Positions 6,687 through 12,814 of a stretch of DNA of 12,814 nucleotides are shown in pieces. The position numbers and the translations under genes are program-made. Each line of letters starts with the position of its first letter. Positions within the stretch are counted from its first letter, which is position 1. Below the pieces are notes generated by a model. The model was not told where the DNA came from, ran no database searches, and worked only from the letters and a program-made list of their open reading frames with translations. The DNA comes from Verrucomicrobiota bacterium (GTDB lineage Bacteria; Verrucomicrobiota; Lentisphaeria; Victivallales; Victivallaceae), in assembly GCA_023459755.1 (NCBI GenBank), contig JAEWSS010000136.1, forward strand, positions 1 to 12,814, read 5' to 3'.

Positions 6687-7034
6687 ATGAAGAAATATCA
6701 TGTCAGCAAGGGCGACAAGGTTGTCGTCATATCCGGAGACTGGAAGGGCGAGGAAGCCACAGTCCGCGCGATTGTTCCCGAAAAGGATCGCGTGGTGCTC
6801 GAATTCACGAAGCTTGACAGCAAGAAGCGCGCCGAGGAAGGCAAGAAGGCCGATCCGGGCAAGCGCACGATTCCGAAGCGGAGCCGCAAGCAGGGCGAAG
6901 CTCAGGGAATGATCGATCGCGCCGCTTCGGTGCATGTGTCGAACGTCGAGCTGACCGAAGAGGGCAAAAAGGCGAAACTTGAAAAGCAGGCGGCCTGGAA
7001 GAGCAAGAAAGCCGGCACCGCCGCGCAGGAGTAA
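6687..7034 (+). CDS. rplX: 50S ribosomal protein L24
   Basis: L24 initiates large-subunit assembly by binding the 5' end of 23S rRNA. The 115-residue product opens with the KOW motif (KGDKVVVISGDWKGEEATV, about residues 8-26). A mid-region with ASVHVSNVEL is typical of the family, and a Lys/Ala-rich tail makes it slightly longer than the usual 100 or so residues. GGAGGTG lies upstream, inside the end of rplN. The start codon is one base after the rplN stop, which indicates tight coupling. Confidence 0.94.
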   Translation: MKKYHVSKGDKVVVISGDWKGEEATVRAIVPEKDRVVLEFTKLDSKKRAEEGKKADPGKRTIPKRSRKQGEAQGMIDRAASVHVSNVELTEEGKKAKLEKQAAWKSKKAGTAAQE

Positions 7035-7039
7035 GAACA

Positions 7040-7579
7040 ATGCCTGATATGCTGAAAAAATATACCGAAGAGGTGCGCGGTGCGCTTCAGGAGAAGCTGC
7101 AGTACAAGAATGTGATGCAGATTCCGAAGCTCACCAAGATCGTGATTTCGACCGGCATGCAAAGCGGTTGCGAGCGCGACGCCTTTACCGAAGCCCAGAA
7201 GCAGATCGGAGCGTTTACCGGTCAGAAGCCGATGATTACGAAAGCGAAGAAGAACGTATCGAACTTCAAGCTGCGTGTTGGCATGCCGATTGGTGTGATG
7301 GTCACGCTTCGCGGGCGTCGGATGTACGAGTTTCTGGATCGATTTGTTCACAACACGCTGCCGCGTGTCCGCGACTTCCGCGGCATCAGCCCCAAGGGGT
7401 TTGACGGCGCCGGCAACTACAATGTGGGTGTGCCGGACATTGCGGTGTTCACTGAAATCGATCAGGACAAACTGAAGTATCCGCTCGGGGTCAATGTGAC
7501 GATGGTAACCACCGCCAAGACCAATGCCGAGGCCTTCGAGCTTCTGAAGCTGATGGAAATTCCGTTCGCGGAACAGTAA
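7040..7579 (+). CDS. rplE: 50S ribosomal protein L5
   Basis: L5 binds 5S rRNA in the central protuberance and contacts P-site tRNA. The product has 179 residues, the standard length. It shows the family motifs VMQIPKLTKIVISTG (about 25-39), TGQKPMITKAKKNVSNFKLR (about 60-79), VTLRGRRMYEFLDR, and DFRGISPKGFDGAGNYNVGV (about 112-131). AGGAG (7027-7031), lying in the end of rplX, is 8 bases before the ATG. It begins 5 bases after rplX. Confidence 0.98.
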   Translation: MPDMLKKYTEEVRGALQEKLQYKNVMQIPKLTKIVISTGMQSGCERDAFTEAQKQIGAFTGQKPMITKAKKNVSNFKLRVGMPIGVMVTLRGRRMYEFLDRFVHNTLPRVRDFRGISPKGFDGAGNYNVGVPDIAVFTEIDQDKLKYPLGVNVTMVTTAKTNAEAFELLKLMEIPFAEQ

Positions 7580-7591
7580 GGGACGTAAACT

Positions 7592-7777
7592 ATGGCAAAG
7601 AAAAGTTTGATCGTAAAGTGCGAGCGCGGGAACAAGTTTCCGGTGCGCAACTACACTCGCTGCAAAGTTTGCGGCCGTCCGCGTGCGTACATTGGTAAAT
7701 TCGGCCTGTGCCGAATCTGTTTCCGGGAACTGGCCTCGAGTGGTCAGATTCCCGGCGTAACCAAGGCCAGCTGGTAA
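7592..7777 (+). CDS. rpsN: 30S ribosomal protein S14, zinc-binding (C+) type
   Basis: S14 binds 16S rRNA in the head of the small subunit. This 61-residue protein is the short zinc-binding form. It has four cysteines in two CxxC pairs, Cys24/Cys27 (CKVC) and Cys40/Cys43 (CRIC), expected to hold one zinc ion. The longer zinc-independent form of about 100 residues, as in E. coli, lacks these pairs. The sequence [20 protein letters not shown] is a near-universal match for the short form. AAGGG lies upstream of the ATG. It sits 12 bases after rplE in the standard spc order. Confidence 0.97.
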   Translation: MAKKSLIVKCERGNKFPVRNYTRCKVCGRPRAYIGKFGLCRICFRELASSGQIPGVTKASW

Positions 7778-7792
7778 AAAGGAGAATCGAAA

Positions 7793-8188
7793 ATGAGTTT
7801 ACAGGATCCGATTGCCGATATGCTGACCCGTCTTCGCAATGCCGGAGCGGCCGGGCTCGATGTTGTCGAGATGCCCGGCAGCAAGGAAAAGCTTGCGATT
7901 GCCGAGGTTATGAAATCGGAAGGATACATTGCCGACTATGAAGCGAAGACCGAAAACAAGAAGGGATTTCTTGTGGTCACGCTGAAATATTATGAAGGCA
8001 AACCGGTCATCGAAGGGCTTCAGCGGATCAGCAAGCCCTCCTGCCGGATCTACTGCGGGGCCAAGGAGATTCCGAACGTCCGCAATGGTCTTGGCACGGT
8101 GATTATGACGACTCCGAAAGGTGTCATGAGTGGTAAGAAAGCGGCTGCCGAAAACATTGGCGGCGAAGTGCTTTGTTACATTTGGTAA
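7793..8188 (+). CDS. rpsH: 30S ribosomal protein S8
   Basis: S8 organises the central domain of 16S rRNA; in E. coli it also represses the spc operon. The 131-residue product has the normal length and the family start (MSLQDPIADMLTRLRNA). It ends with the C-terminal signature TPKGVMSGKKAAAENIGGEV before CYIW. The Shine-Dalgarno AAGGAG lies 8 bases before the ATG. The sequence does not show whether autogenous repression operates here. No S8-binding-site-like structure was identified by eye in rplE or its leader. Confidence 0.97.
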   Translation: MSLQDPIADMLTRLRNAGAAGLDVVEMPGSKEKLAIAEVMKSEGYIADYEAKTENKKGFLVVTLKYYEGKPVIEGLQRISKPSCRIYCGAKEIPNVRNGLGTVIMTTPKGVMSGKKAAAENIGGEVLCYIW

Positions 8189-8218
8189 AGAAACTTGAAC
8201 CGGAAAGATTGAAATAAA

Positions 8219-8752
8219 ATGTCACGAATTGGAAATAAAGTGATTGACATTCCGGCCGGAGTCAAGGTCAATGTCGCGAACGGAGTCGTGACGGTTGAAG
8301 GCAAGAGCAAGCTGACGCTGACTCTGCCGCCGAGAGTGGCGGTTGAGTTGGACGGCAGCAGTCTGCATGTTCGCCAGAGCGAAGAAAGCCGCGAATCGAG
8401 CGCGATGCAGGGTTTGGCCCGCAGTCTGATTCACAACATGGTTGTGGGTGTGGTCAGCGGGTTCCGCAAGGAGCTTCAGATCGTCGGCGTTGGTTATCGT
8501 GCCCAGATCGCGGGTGACAAGCTCACGCTCAACGTTGGCTTTTCGCATCCGATTGAATACACCGTTCCCGCTGGGGTCAAAGTGACGGTCGTGGAGAACG
8601 TCAAATTGATCATTGAAGGGGCGGACAAGCAGCTGGTCGGGGAGACCGCGGCCACCATTCGCCGTTTCCGCAAGCCGGAACCCTACAAAGGCAAAGGCAT
8701 CCGTTATGTCGATGAGACCATTATCCTCAAAGAGGGTAAGTCGGTCGGATAA
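8219..8752 (+). CDS. rplF: 50S ribosomal protein L6
   Basis: L6 lies at the base of the stalk near the sarcin-ricin loop and helps form the factor-binding site. The 177-residue product has the family length and two similar alpha-beta repeats. It starts MSRIGNKVIDIPAGVKV. The second half carries GVGYRAQIAGDKLTLNVGFSH and the C-terminal signature RRFRKPEPYKGKGIRYVDE. The Shine-Dalgarno is weak (GGAAAG, about 12 bases upstream) and the gap to rpsH is 30 bases, among the larger ones between ribosomal genes here. Confidence 0.97.
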   Translation: MSRIGNKVIDIPAGVKVNVANGVVTVEGKSKLTLTLPPRVAVELDGSSLHVRQSEESRESSAMQGLARSLIHNMVVGVVSGFRKELQIVGVGYRAQIAGDKLTLNVGFSHPIEYTVPAGVKVTVVENVKLIIEGADKQLVGETAATIRRFRKPEPYKGKGIRYVDETIILKEGKSVG

Positions 8753-8767
8753 CATTGAGGTAGTACT

Positions 8768-9130
8768 ATGGCAGTCAGAAGTAAGAAAGAGCTGCGGGTT
8801 CGCCGTCATCTGCGGATTCGCAAGAAGGTTTCCGGCACTGGCGAGCGTCCCCGTTTTGCGGTTAGCGTCACCACGAACAACATTTATTGTCAGTTCATTG
8901 ATGATGTCAACGGCGTGACCCTGGCTTCGGCCAGCACGATGAGCGCCGCATTTAAGAGTGCGAATGCCAGTCCGAACATGGACGGTGCCGCGCTGTTGGG
9001 CAAGCTTGCCGCCGAAAACGCCAAAGCCGCCAACATCACCGAAGTGGTTTTCGACCGCTGCGGCTATCGTTTCCACGGCCGGGTCAAGGCGATCGCCGAG
9101 GCCGCCAAGGCCAACGGACTTAAATTTTAG
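8768..9130 (+). CDS. rplR: 50S ribosomal protein L18
   Basis: L18 binds 5S rRNA and delivers it to the central protuberance with L5. The 120-residue product has the basic N-terminal segment (RRHLRIRKKVSGTGERPR) and the conserved core RFAVSVTTNNIYCQFIDD. Its C-terminal signature FDRCGYRFHGRVKAIAEAAK ends in GLKF, a standard family ending. GAGGT lies 6 bases before the ATG. It is 15 bases after rplF and 11 before rpsE. Confidence 0.97.
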   Translation: MAVRSKKELRVRRHLRIRKKVSGTGERPRFAVSVTTNNIYCQFIDDVNGVTLASASTMSAAFKSANASPNMDGAALLGKLAAENAKAANITEVVFDRCGYRFHGRVKAIAEAAKANGLKF

Positions 9131-9141
9131 GAGTCGGACTT

Positions 9142-9645
9142 ATGGCGAAACGTGAAAAATTCAAGACCGAAGAGGTCGCCAGCGATATCAGCGAGAGCGT
9201 GATTTCGATCAACCGCTGCAGCAAGGTTGTCAAAGGCGGCAAGAACTTCAGTTTCGGCGCGCTGGTGGTTGCCGGTGACGGCAAAGGGCGTGTCGGCTAC
9301 GGATACGGCAAGGCGAACGAAGTTGCCGATGCCATCCGCAAAGGCAACGAAGCGGCGCGTAAGAACATGGTCGTTATCCCGTTGAAGGGGCAGACGCTCC
9401 CGCACGAAGTCGAAGTCAGATTCGGCGGAGCGCAGGTGCTGCTGAAGCCGGCGAGTCCGGGTACCGGCCTGATCGCCGGCGGCGCGGTTCGTGCGATTCT
9501 TGAGCTTGCGGGCGTCAAGGACGTGCTGGCCAAGTCGCTTGGTGCGAGCAATTCAGTCAACGTGGCGAAGGCGACTTTCAAAGCTATTGAGAGTCTCACC
9601 AGCCGTGAAGACGTGCTCAAGCGCCGCGGCATTGAATCTCTGTAA
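9142..9645 (+). CDS. rpsE: 30S ribosomal protein S5
   Basis: S5 lies at the mRNA entry channel and contributes to decoding accuracy. The 167-residue product contains the dsRBD-like N-terminal domain with KVVKGGKNFSFGALVV (about 28-43), the loop region where spectinomycin-resistance changes map in other bacteria, and GDGKGRVGYGYGKA. The C-terminal domain has SPGTGLIAGGAVRAILELAG and SLGASNSVNVAKAT. AGGAG lies 8 bases before the ATG. The next gene is rplO, only 18 bases downstream, with no rpmD between them. Confidence 0.97.
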   Translation: MAKREKFKTEEVASDISESVISINRCSKVVKGGKNFSFGALVVAGDGKGRVGYGYGKANEVADAIRKGNEAARKNMVVIPLKGQTLPHEVEVRFGGAQVLLKPASPGTGLIAGGAVRAILELAGVKDVLAKSLGASNSVNVAKATFKAIESLTSREDVLKRRGIESL

Positions 9646-9663
9646 AGCAAGGGGATGTGAAAA

Positions 9664-10113
9664 ATGAAATTGCATGAACTCACCACGACCCCCGGCAGCA
9701 CCCAGCGTTCCAAGCGGGTCGGCCGCGGCGACGGTTCCGGCATGGGCAAGACCGCGACGCGCGGTGAAAAAGGCCAGAAATCGAGAACCGGATCAACGAT
9801 CCGTCCGTTCTTTGAAGGCGGCCAGATTCCGCTGTTCCGTCGTCTGCCCAAGCGCGGCTTCAAGAATCCCGACCGCATTGAGTACGAGCTGGTCAATCTC
9901 AGCGTGCTCAACGATCATTTTGAAGCCGGCGACGTTGTCGACATTGATATTCTGAAGCAGCGTGGACTTGCCGGCAAGGGCCGGGACATGCGGCTCAAGG
10001 TCCTGGCCAACGGCGAACTCAGCAAGGCACTCAAGGTCACGGCGGAGAAATTCTCCGCTCAGGCCAAGGCCAAGATTGAGGCGGCCGGCGGCAGCTGCGT
10101 GGAGCTGGCATAA
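9664..10113 (+). CDS. rplO: 50S ribosomal protein L15
   Basis: L15 is a late-binding protein with a long N-terminal extension reaching into 23S rRNA. The 149-residue product has the basic Gly-rich N-terminal arm (KRVGRGDGSGMGKTATRGEK, about 18-37) and QIPLFRRLPKRGF near residue 56. The globular domain ends in the Ala/Lys-rich pattern seen in the family (SAQAKAKIEAAGGSC). AGGGG lies 9 bases before the ATG. Its neighbour upstream is rpsE rather than rpmD. A 175-base structured gap separates it from secY. Confidence 0.96.
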   Translation: MKLHELTTTPGSTQRSKRVGRGDGSGMGKTATRGEKGQKSRTGSTIRPFFEGGQIPLFRRLPKRGFKNPDRIEYELVNLSVLNDHFEAGDVVDIDILKQRGLAGKGRDMRLKVLANGELSKALKVTAEKFSAQAKAKIEAAGGSCVELA

Positions 10114-10288
10114 CGCTGGTTCCGAACCGTTCCGGGTTCACGGCTGGACGCCGCGGATCGGGAACGGTTACTCCGGACCCTTCACCGGAAACGACGAAGG
10201 GAGCGGCGGGAAATCGGTGAAAGCCGGTATCCGCCGCGTTCCGGGGCGCATTCGTTTTAAAACAAAATCAACAAGTCGGATTTTTCCA
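10114..10288 (+). promoter_or_regulatory. Long structured gap between rplO and secY
   Basis: This is the largest gap inside the ribosomal operon. It contains a 9-bp perfect inverted repeat, AACCGTTCC (10125-10133) with GGAACGGTT (10161-10169). Between the arms is an inner CGGC/GCCG stem with a 5-base loop (10141-10153), and the 7-base segments joining the two can pair partly with wobbles. The result is a 45-base hairpin. There is no T-run after it, so it is not a typical terminator. A smaller TCCGG/CCGGA stem follows near 10172-10189, and a 10-bp palindrome GTTTTAAAAC lies at 10254-10263. Possible roles are a secY leader regulating translation, an mRNA processing or stability element, or an attenuator. 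No clear -35/-10 pair was seen. Confidence 0.45.
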
Positions 10289-11671
10289 ATGAAGATAATC
10301 AACGCGTTTCTGAATATTGTAAAAGTCAAGGAGCTGAGGAACCGTCTGCTGTTCACCGCCGGGATCATTGTGCTGGTCCGGGTCGCTTCGACCATTCCGT
10401 GTCCCGGAGTCAACCCGGGAGCGCTTGCGGCGTTCATGGCCGACCTCAAGGCGTCGGCCGGCGGCGGCATTATGAATACGCTCAGTCTGTTCTCCGGCGG
10501 CGCGCTGGAAAAATTCGCGATTGCGGCGCTGGGCATCATGCCCTACATTTCGGCGTCGATCATTATGCAGCTGCTGGTGCCGGTGTTTCCGGCGCTGGAA
10601 AAGTTGCAGCGTGAAGGCGAGTCCGGCCGCGGCAAGATCAACCAATACACCCGGTATCTGACAATTCTGATCTGTTTGATACAGGGGTTCATGACGGCTT
10701 ATGCGATCGTCAATCCGAGCAGTCTCGGCTTCGATACGCAGAGCAAACTTTACATGGGGGGCGAAAGCTCATTCGTCTTTATGACGGTGATTGTGCTTAC
10801 CGCGACCACCATGGTTTTCATGTGGCTCGGTGAACAGGTAACCGAGCGCGGCATCGGCAACGGAGTTTCCATCATCATTACCATCGGCATTATCGCAAGA
10901 CTGCCGCAGGCGGTGATTGAGCTGGCGAACATGACCACGGCGGGTCAAGGCGCCAACGGCGAAACGTTCCGGGTGGTGCATCTGCTTATTCTGATAATTC
11001 TTTTTGTCGGCGTGACCGCGCTGACCATTATGCTGACCCAGGGCTACCGCAAGGTTCCGATTCAGATTGCCCGCAAGACCGTGGGGTCGCAGGTAATGGG
11101 CGGAACCACCTACATGCCGCTTAAAGTCAACTTGGCCAACGTGATGCCGATCATTTTCGCCGGTGCGATCATGATGATTCCGAGTCCGGTTTTCCAGTGG
11201 CTTGGACGGCAGTGGAGTTCGAGCGGCGACTTTTTCTACGGTCTGGCGCAGTCATTCTCCAGCCAAACCAGTTTTGCACACATGTTCACCTACGCGGTGC
11301 TGATTATGGTGTTCAGCTTCTTCTGGGTGGCCAATATTTTCAATCCGGTTCAGATCGCCGACAATCTGAAGCGTGAAGGCGCGTATATTCCCGGCATTCC
11401 GCCGGGGAAGCCGACGTCCGACTATCTCGATTCCACGATGACCAAAGTCACGCTCGGCGGCGCGGTGTTCCTGACCGCATTGGCACTGTTCCCGACGGTT
11501 CTCACCGCCCAGTTCGGAGTTCCCTATCTGGTTTCCAGCTTCTTCGGCGGCACCAGCGTGCTGATCATGGTCGGCGTTGTGCTTGAGACGATGACCCAGC
11601 TGGAGTCCCATCTCACGATGCGCAACTACGACGGATTCCTGACCAGCGGCCGGCTGCGCGGCCGGCGCTGA
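10289..11671 (+). CDS. secY: Protein translocase subunit SecY
   Basis: SecY is the channel of the general secretion pathway in the cytoplasmic membrane. The 460-residue product shows about ten hydrophobic segments and the family signatures. KELRNRLLFTAGIIVLVRV is at the N-terminus, ALGIMPYISASIIMQLL near 80-96 matches the conserved TM2 region, and ERGIGNGVSIII near 186-197 is also typical. FNPVQIADNLKREGAYIPGI (about 351-370) is the cytoplasmic C5 loop region that contacts SecA and the ribosome. I chose the ATG at 10289 because it gives the normal N-terminus, although only a weak GGA lies upstream. The frame is open further upstream and a GTG at 10217 would add 24 basic residues, which I consider unlikely. 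It is last of the spc-type genes here. Confidence 0.97.
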   Translation: MKIINAFLNIVKVKELRNRLLFTAGIIVLVRVASTIPCPGVNPGALAAFMADLKASAGGGIMNTLSLFSGGALEKFAIAALGIMPYISASIIMQLLVPVFPALEKLQREGESGRGKINQYTRYLTILICLIQGFMTAYAIVNPSSLGFDTQSKLYMGGESSFVFMTVIVLTATTMVFMWLGEQVTERGIGNGVSIIITIGIIARLPQAVIELANMTTAGQGANGETFRVVHLLILIILFVGVTALTIMLTQGYRKVPIQIARKTVGSQVMGGTTYMPLKVNLANVMPIIFAGAIMMIPSPVFQWLGRQWSSSGDFFYGLAQSFSSQTSFAHMFTYAVLIMVFSFFWVANIFNPVQIADNLKREGAYIPGIPPGKPTSDYLDSTMTKVTLGGAVFLTALALFPTVLTAQFGVPYLVSSFFGGTSVLIMVGVVLETMTQLESHLTMRNYDGFLTSGRLRGRR

Positions 11672-11693
11672 CGGGAAACGGAGAGCTGACGCC

Positions 11694-12755
11694 ATGGTCG
11701 CCAAAGTTATTGCGATCGACGGGCCGGCGGCGTCCGGAAAAAGCAGCGCGGCGTCGCATCTGGCGTCGCGCCTCGCCATTCCTTATGTCAGCACCGGCGC
11801 GATGTACCGGGCGGTGGCGTGGGCGGCAGACCGGGACGGCATCGGCGCGGAACAGGTTGCGGAAGCAGCGCTGGAACCGGTGCTGAATAAAATTCAAATG
11901 GAATATGTCCGAAAGGACGATGGGACTTTCGCGCTGAAAGTCAACGGGGGATTTCCCGACGCCGAACTGCGCGGCGGAAAAATATCCGCACTGGCCAGTC
12001 TGGTCTCGGCACTGCCGAACGTCCGCAATTTTTTAGGAAAGCTTCAGCGCGCCATGGCCGGAGCCGATTGGATTGTAATGGAGGGACGCGATATCGGAAC
12101 CGTGGTGTTCCCGGACGCGGCGGTGAAAATTTTTTTGACCGCGTCGCCGCTTGAGCGCGCCCGGCGCCGCCTTGCCCAGGAGGGCGGACGCAGCATCGAA
12201 GAAGTCGCAAGGGAGATTTCCGAACGCGACCGGCGCGACGCGACCAGGGAGATTGCTCCGCTGAAAGCCGCGGCGGACGCGGTGATTGTTGATTCCTCCG
12301 GGTTGACGATCGAAGCGACGGACGAAAAAATTTATGACCTTGTCAGCCGCCATACGTCTCAATACCGGGTATCCTACGGCGACACCGACCAGATGGGCGT
12401 AGTTTATTATGCCAATTATCTTGAAATATTTGAACGCGGACGCACCGAAATGCTGCGCGCGGTCGGCATAACCTACCGGGAGCTGGAAACAATGGGCGCG
12501 TTTCTGCCGGTGGCTGAAGTTAACTGCCATTATCGCGGGTCGGCGCTGTACGACGATCTTCTGACCGTCCGCACCTGGATTTCAGCTGCACGCGGCGCCA
12601 GACTGATAATTTCCGGAGAAATACGGCGCGACGACACAGTGCTGGTCTCCAGCGAAATCACGCTGTGCTGTACCGACGCGAAACGCAAAGCGCGCCGGCT
12701 GCCGACGGAGCTGCTCGCCGCCTGCCGGATATATATTCATAAAGTGGAGGCATAA
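11694..12755 (+). CDS. cmk: Cytidylate kinase fused to a YbgC/FadM-like acyl-CoA thioesterase (hotdog fold)
   Basis: The first 218 or so residues form a complete CMP/dCMP kinase (CMP + ATP to CDP + ADP). They carry the Walker A loop GPAASGKSS (10-18), STGAMYRAV (33-41), EGRDIGTVVFP (130-140) and the Arg-rich lid SERDRRDATR (176-185). Residues about 223-345 are a 4-hydroxybenzoyl-CoA thioesterase-like domain with GDTDQMGVVYYANYLEIFER (229-248), where Asp232 corresponds to the catalytic Asp of YbgC. Fewer than ten residues separate the domains. There is no stop or plausible start codon between them, and the first in-frame ATG after the junction falls inside the thioesterase active-site motif. 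The kinase supplies CDP for nucleotides and CTP for phospholipid synthesis, and the thioesterase would hydrolyse acyl-CoAs, so a lipid link is possible but inferred. GGAG lies 10 bases before the ATG. It follows secY by 22 bases. Confidence 0.93.
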   Translation: MVAKVIAIDGPAASGKSSAASHLASRLAIPYVSTGAMYRAVAWAADRDGIGAEQVAEAALEPVLNKIQMEYVRKDDGTFALKVNGGFPDAELRGGKISALASLVSALPNVRNFLGKLQRAMAGADWIVMEGRDIGTVVFPDAAVKIFLTASPLERARRRLAQEGGRSIEEVAREISERDRRDATREIAPLKAAADAVIVDSSGLTIEATDEKIYDLVSRHTSQYRVSYGDTDQMGVVYYANYLEIFERGRTEMLRAVGITYRELETMGAFLPVAEVNCHYRGSALYDDLLTVRTWISAARGARLIISGEIRRDDTVLVSSEITLCCTDAKRKARRLPTELLAACRIYIHKVEA

Positions 12756-12756
12756 T

Positions 12757-12814
12757 ATGGCATTCATTGATCCGGCGAAACTCTATCCGCTGCTTTTTTC
12801 ACCGATTTACGTTC
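12757..12814 (+). CDS. Start of a gene cut by the window edge, probably mannose-6-phosphate isomerase (type I)
   Basis: Only the first 19 codons are present, reading MAFIDPAKLYPLLFSPIYV. The pattern LYPLxFxPIY at the very N-terminus is typical of short type I phosphomannose isomerases, where it precedes a KIWGG motif that would lie just beyond the window. That would place the enzyme in interconversion of mannose-6-phosphate and fructose-6-phosphate. GGAGG (inside the end of the preceding gene) lies 6 bases before the ATG, and one base separates it from the previous stop, so it is co-transcribed with the kinase-thioesterase gene. The family call rests on very few residues. Confidence 0.55.
   Translation, partial: MAFIDPAKLYPLLFSPIYV

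Noticed and set aside
8222..9076. A 284-codon minus-strand open frame opposite rplF and rplR
   Set aside because: It is antisense to conserved genes and the composition is that of a shadow frame.
10125..10169. Rho-independent terminator between rplO and secY
   Set aside because: The hairpin is strong but is followed by no T-run, and secY needs read-through from the operon, since no clear promoter was seen in the gap.
9962..10288. In-frame upstream extension of secY reaching back into rplO
   Set aside because: The frame is open, but the translation is not SecY-like, overlaps conserved rplO and crosses the hairpin. The ATG at 10289 gives the normal SecY N-terminus.
4360..11671. Mobile element, CRISPR array or defence system inside the ribosomal block
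   Set aside because: Gene order is continuous and every frame is accounted for by conserved ribosomal proteins and SecY. No repeats or foreign genes are seen.

Overview
The window is a bacterial chromosomal segment of roughly mid-50s GC (estimated by eye). Most of it is a ribosomal-protein operon on the + strand. A two-gene (possibly three-gene) operon runs the other way at the left end. No tRNA, rRNA, CRISPR array, insertion sequence or phage gene was seen. The envelope-type genes, the zinc form of S14, the absence of rpmD (L30), the long type of LeuA and a fused CMP kinase would fit the PVC group, for instance a Lentisphaerota-like bacterium. This placement is an inference from gene content and style, not a proven assignment.

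Left region (1-3258, minus strand). A strong sigma-70-like promoter (3230-3258) fires leftwards. It is followed by a 45-codon small ORF with a good Shine-Dalgarno (3065-3202), then leuA (2-isopropylmalate synthase, long type, 1264-2961), then a membrane-anchored D-alanyl-D-alanine carboxypeptidase (159-1232). The small ORF is a candidate leader peptide or small protein. The first 158 bases hold no convincing gene.

Divergent control region (3203-3369). Two back-to-back promoters, each with a TATATT -10 box and a 17-bp spacer, flank a GC palindrome and a pair of A-tracts one helical turn apart.

Central region (3370-11671, + strand). The first gene encodes an exported coiled-coil protein of unknown function. 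It runs into rplV and then rpsC, rplP, rpmC, rpsQ, rplN, rplX, rplE, rpsN, rpsH, rplF, rplR, rpsE, rplO and secY. This is the classical S10-spc order from L22 onward. The front of the S10 operon (rpsJ to rpsS) is absent and the coiled-coil gene stands in its place. Gaps between ribosomal genes are short, and rpsC overlaps rplP by 53 bases. The one large gap (10114-10288) lies between rplO and secY and can fold into a long hairpin.

Right region (11672-12814). After secY, the usual adk/map/infA genes are replaced by a single ORF that fuses cytidylate kinase to a YbgC/FadM-like hotdog thioesterase. It is followed by the first 19 codons of a gene that looks like a mannose-6-phosphate isomerase.

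Overall this is mostly conserved core machinery (ribosome assembly plus the SecY translocon). The parts worth a second look are the exported coiled-coil protein leading a ribosomal operon, the Cmk-thioesterase fusion, the small ORF before leuA and the structured rplO-secY gap.
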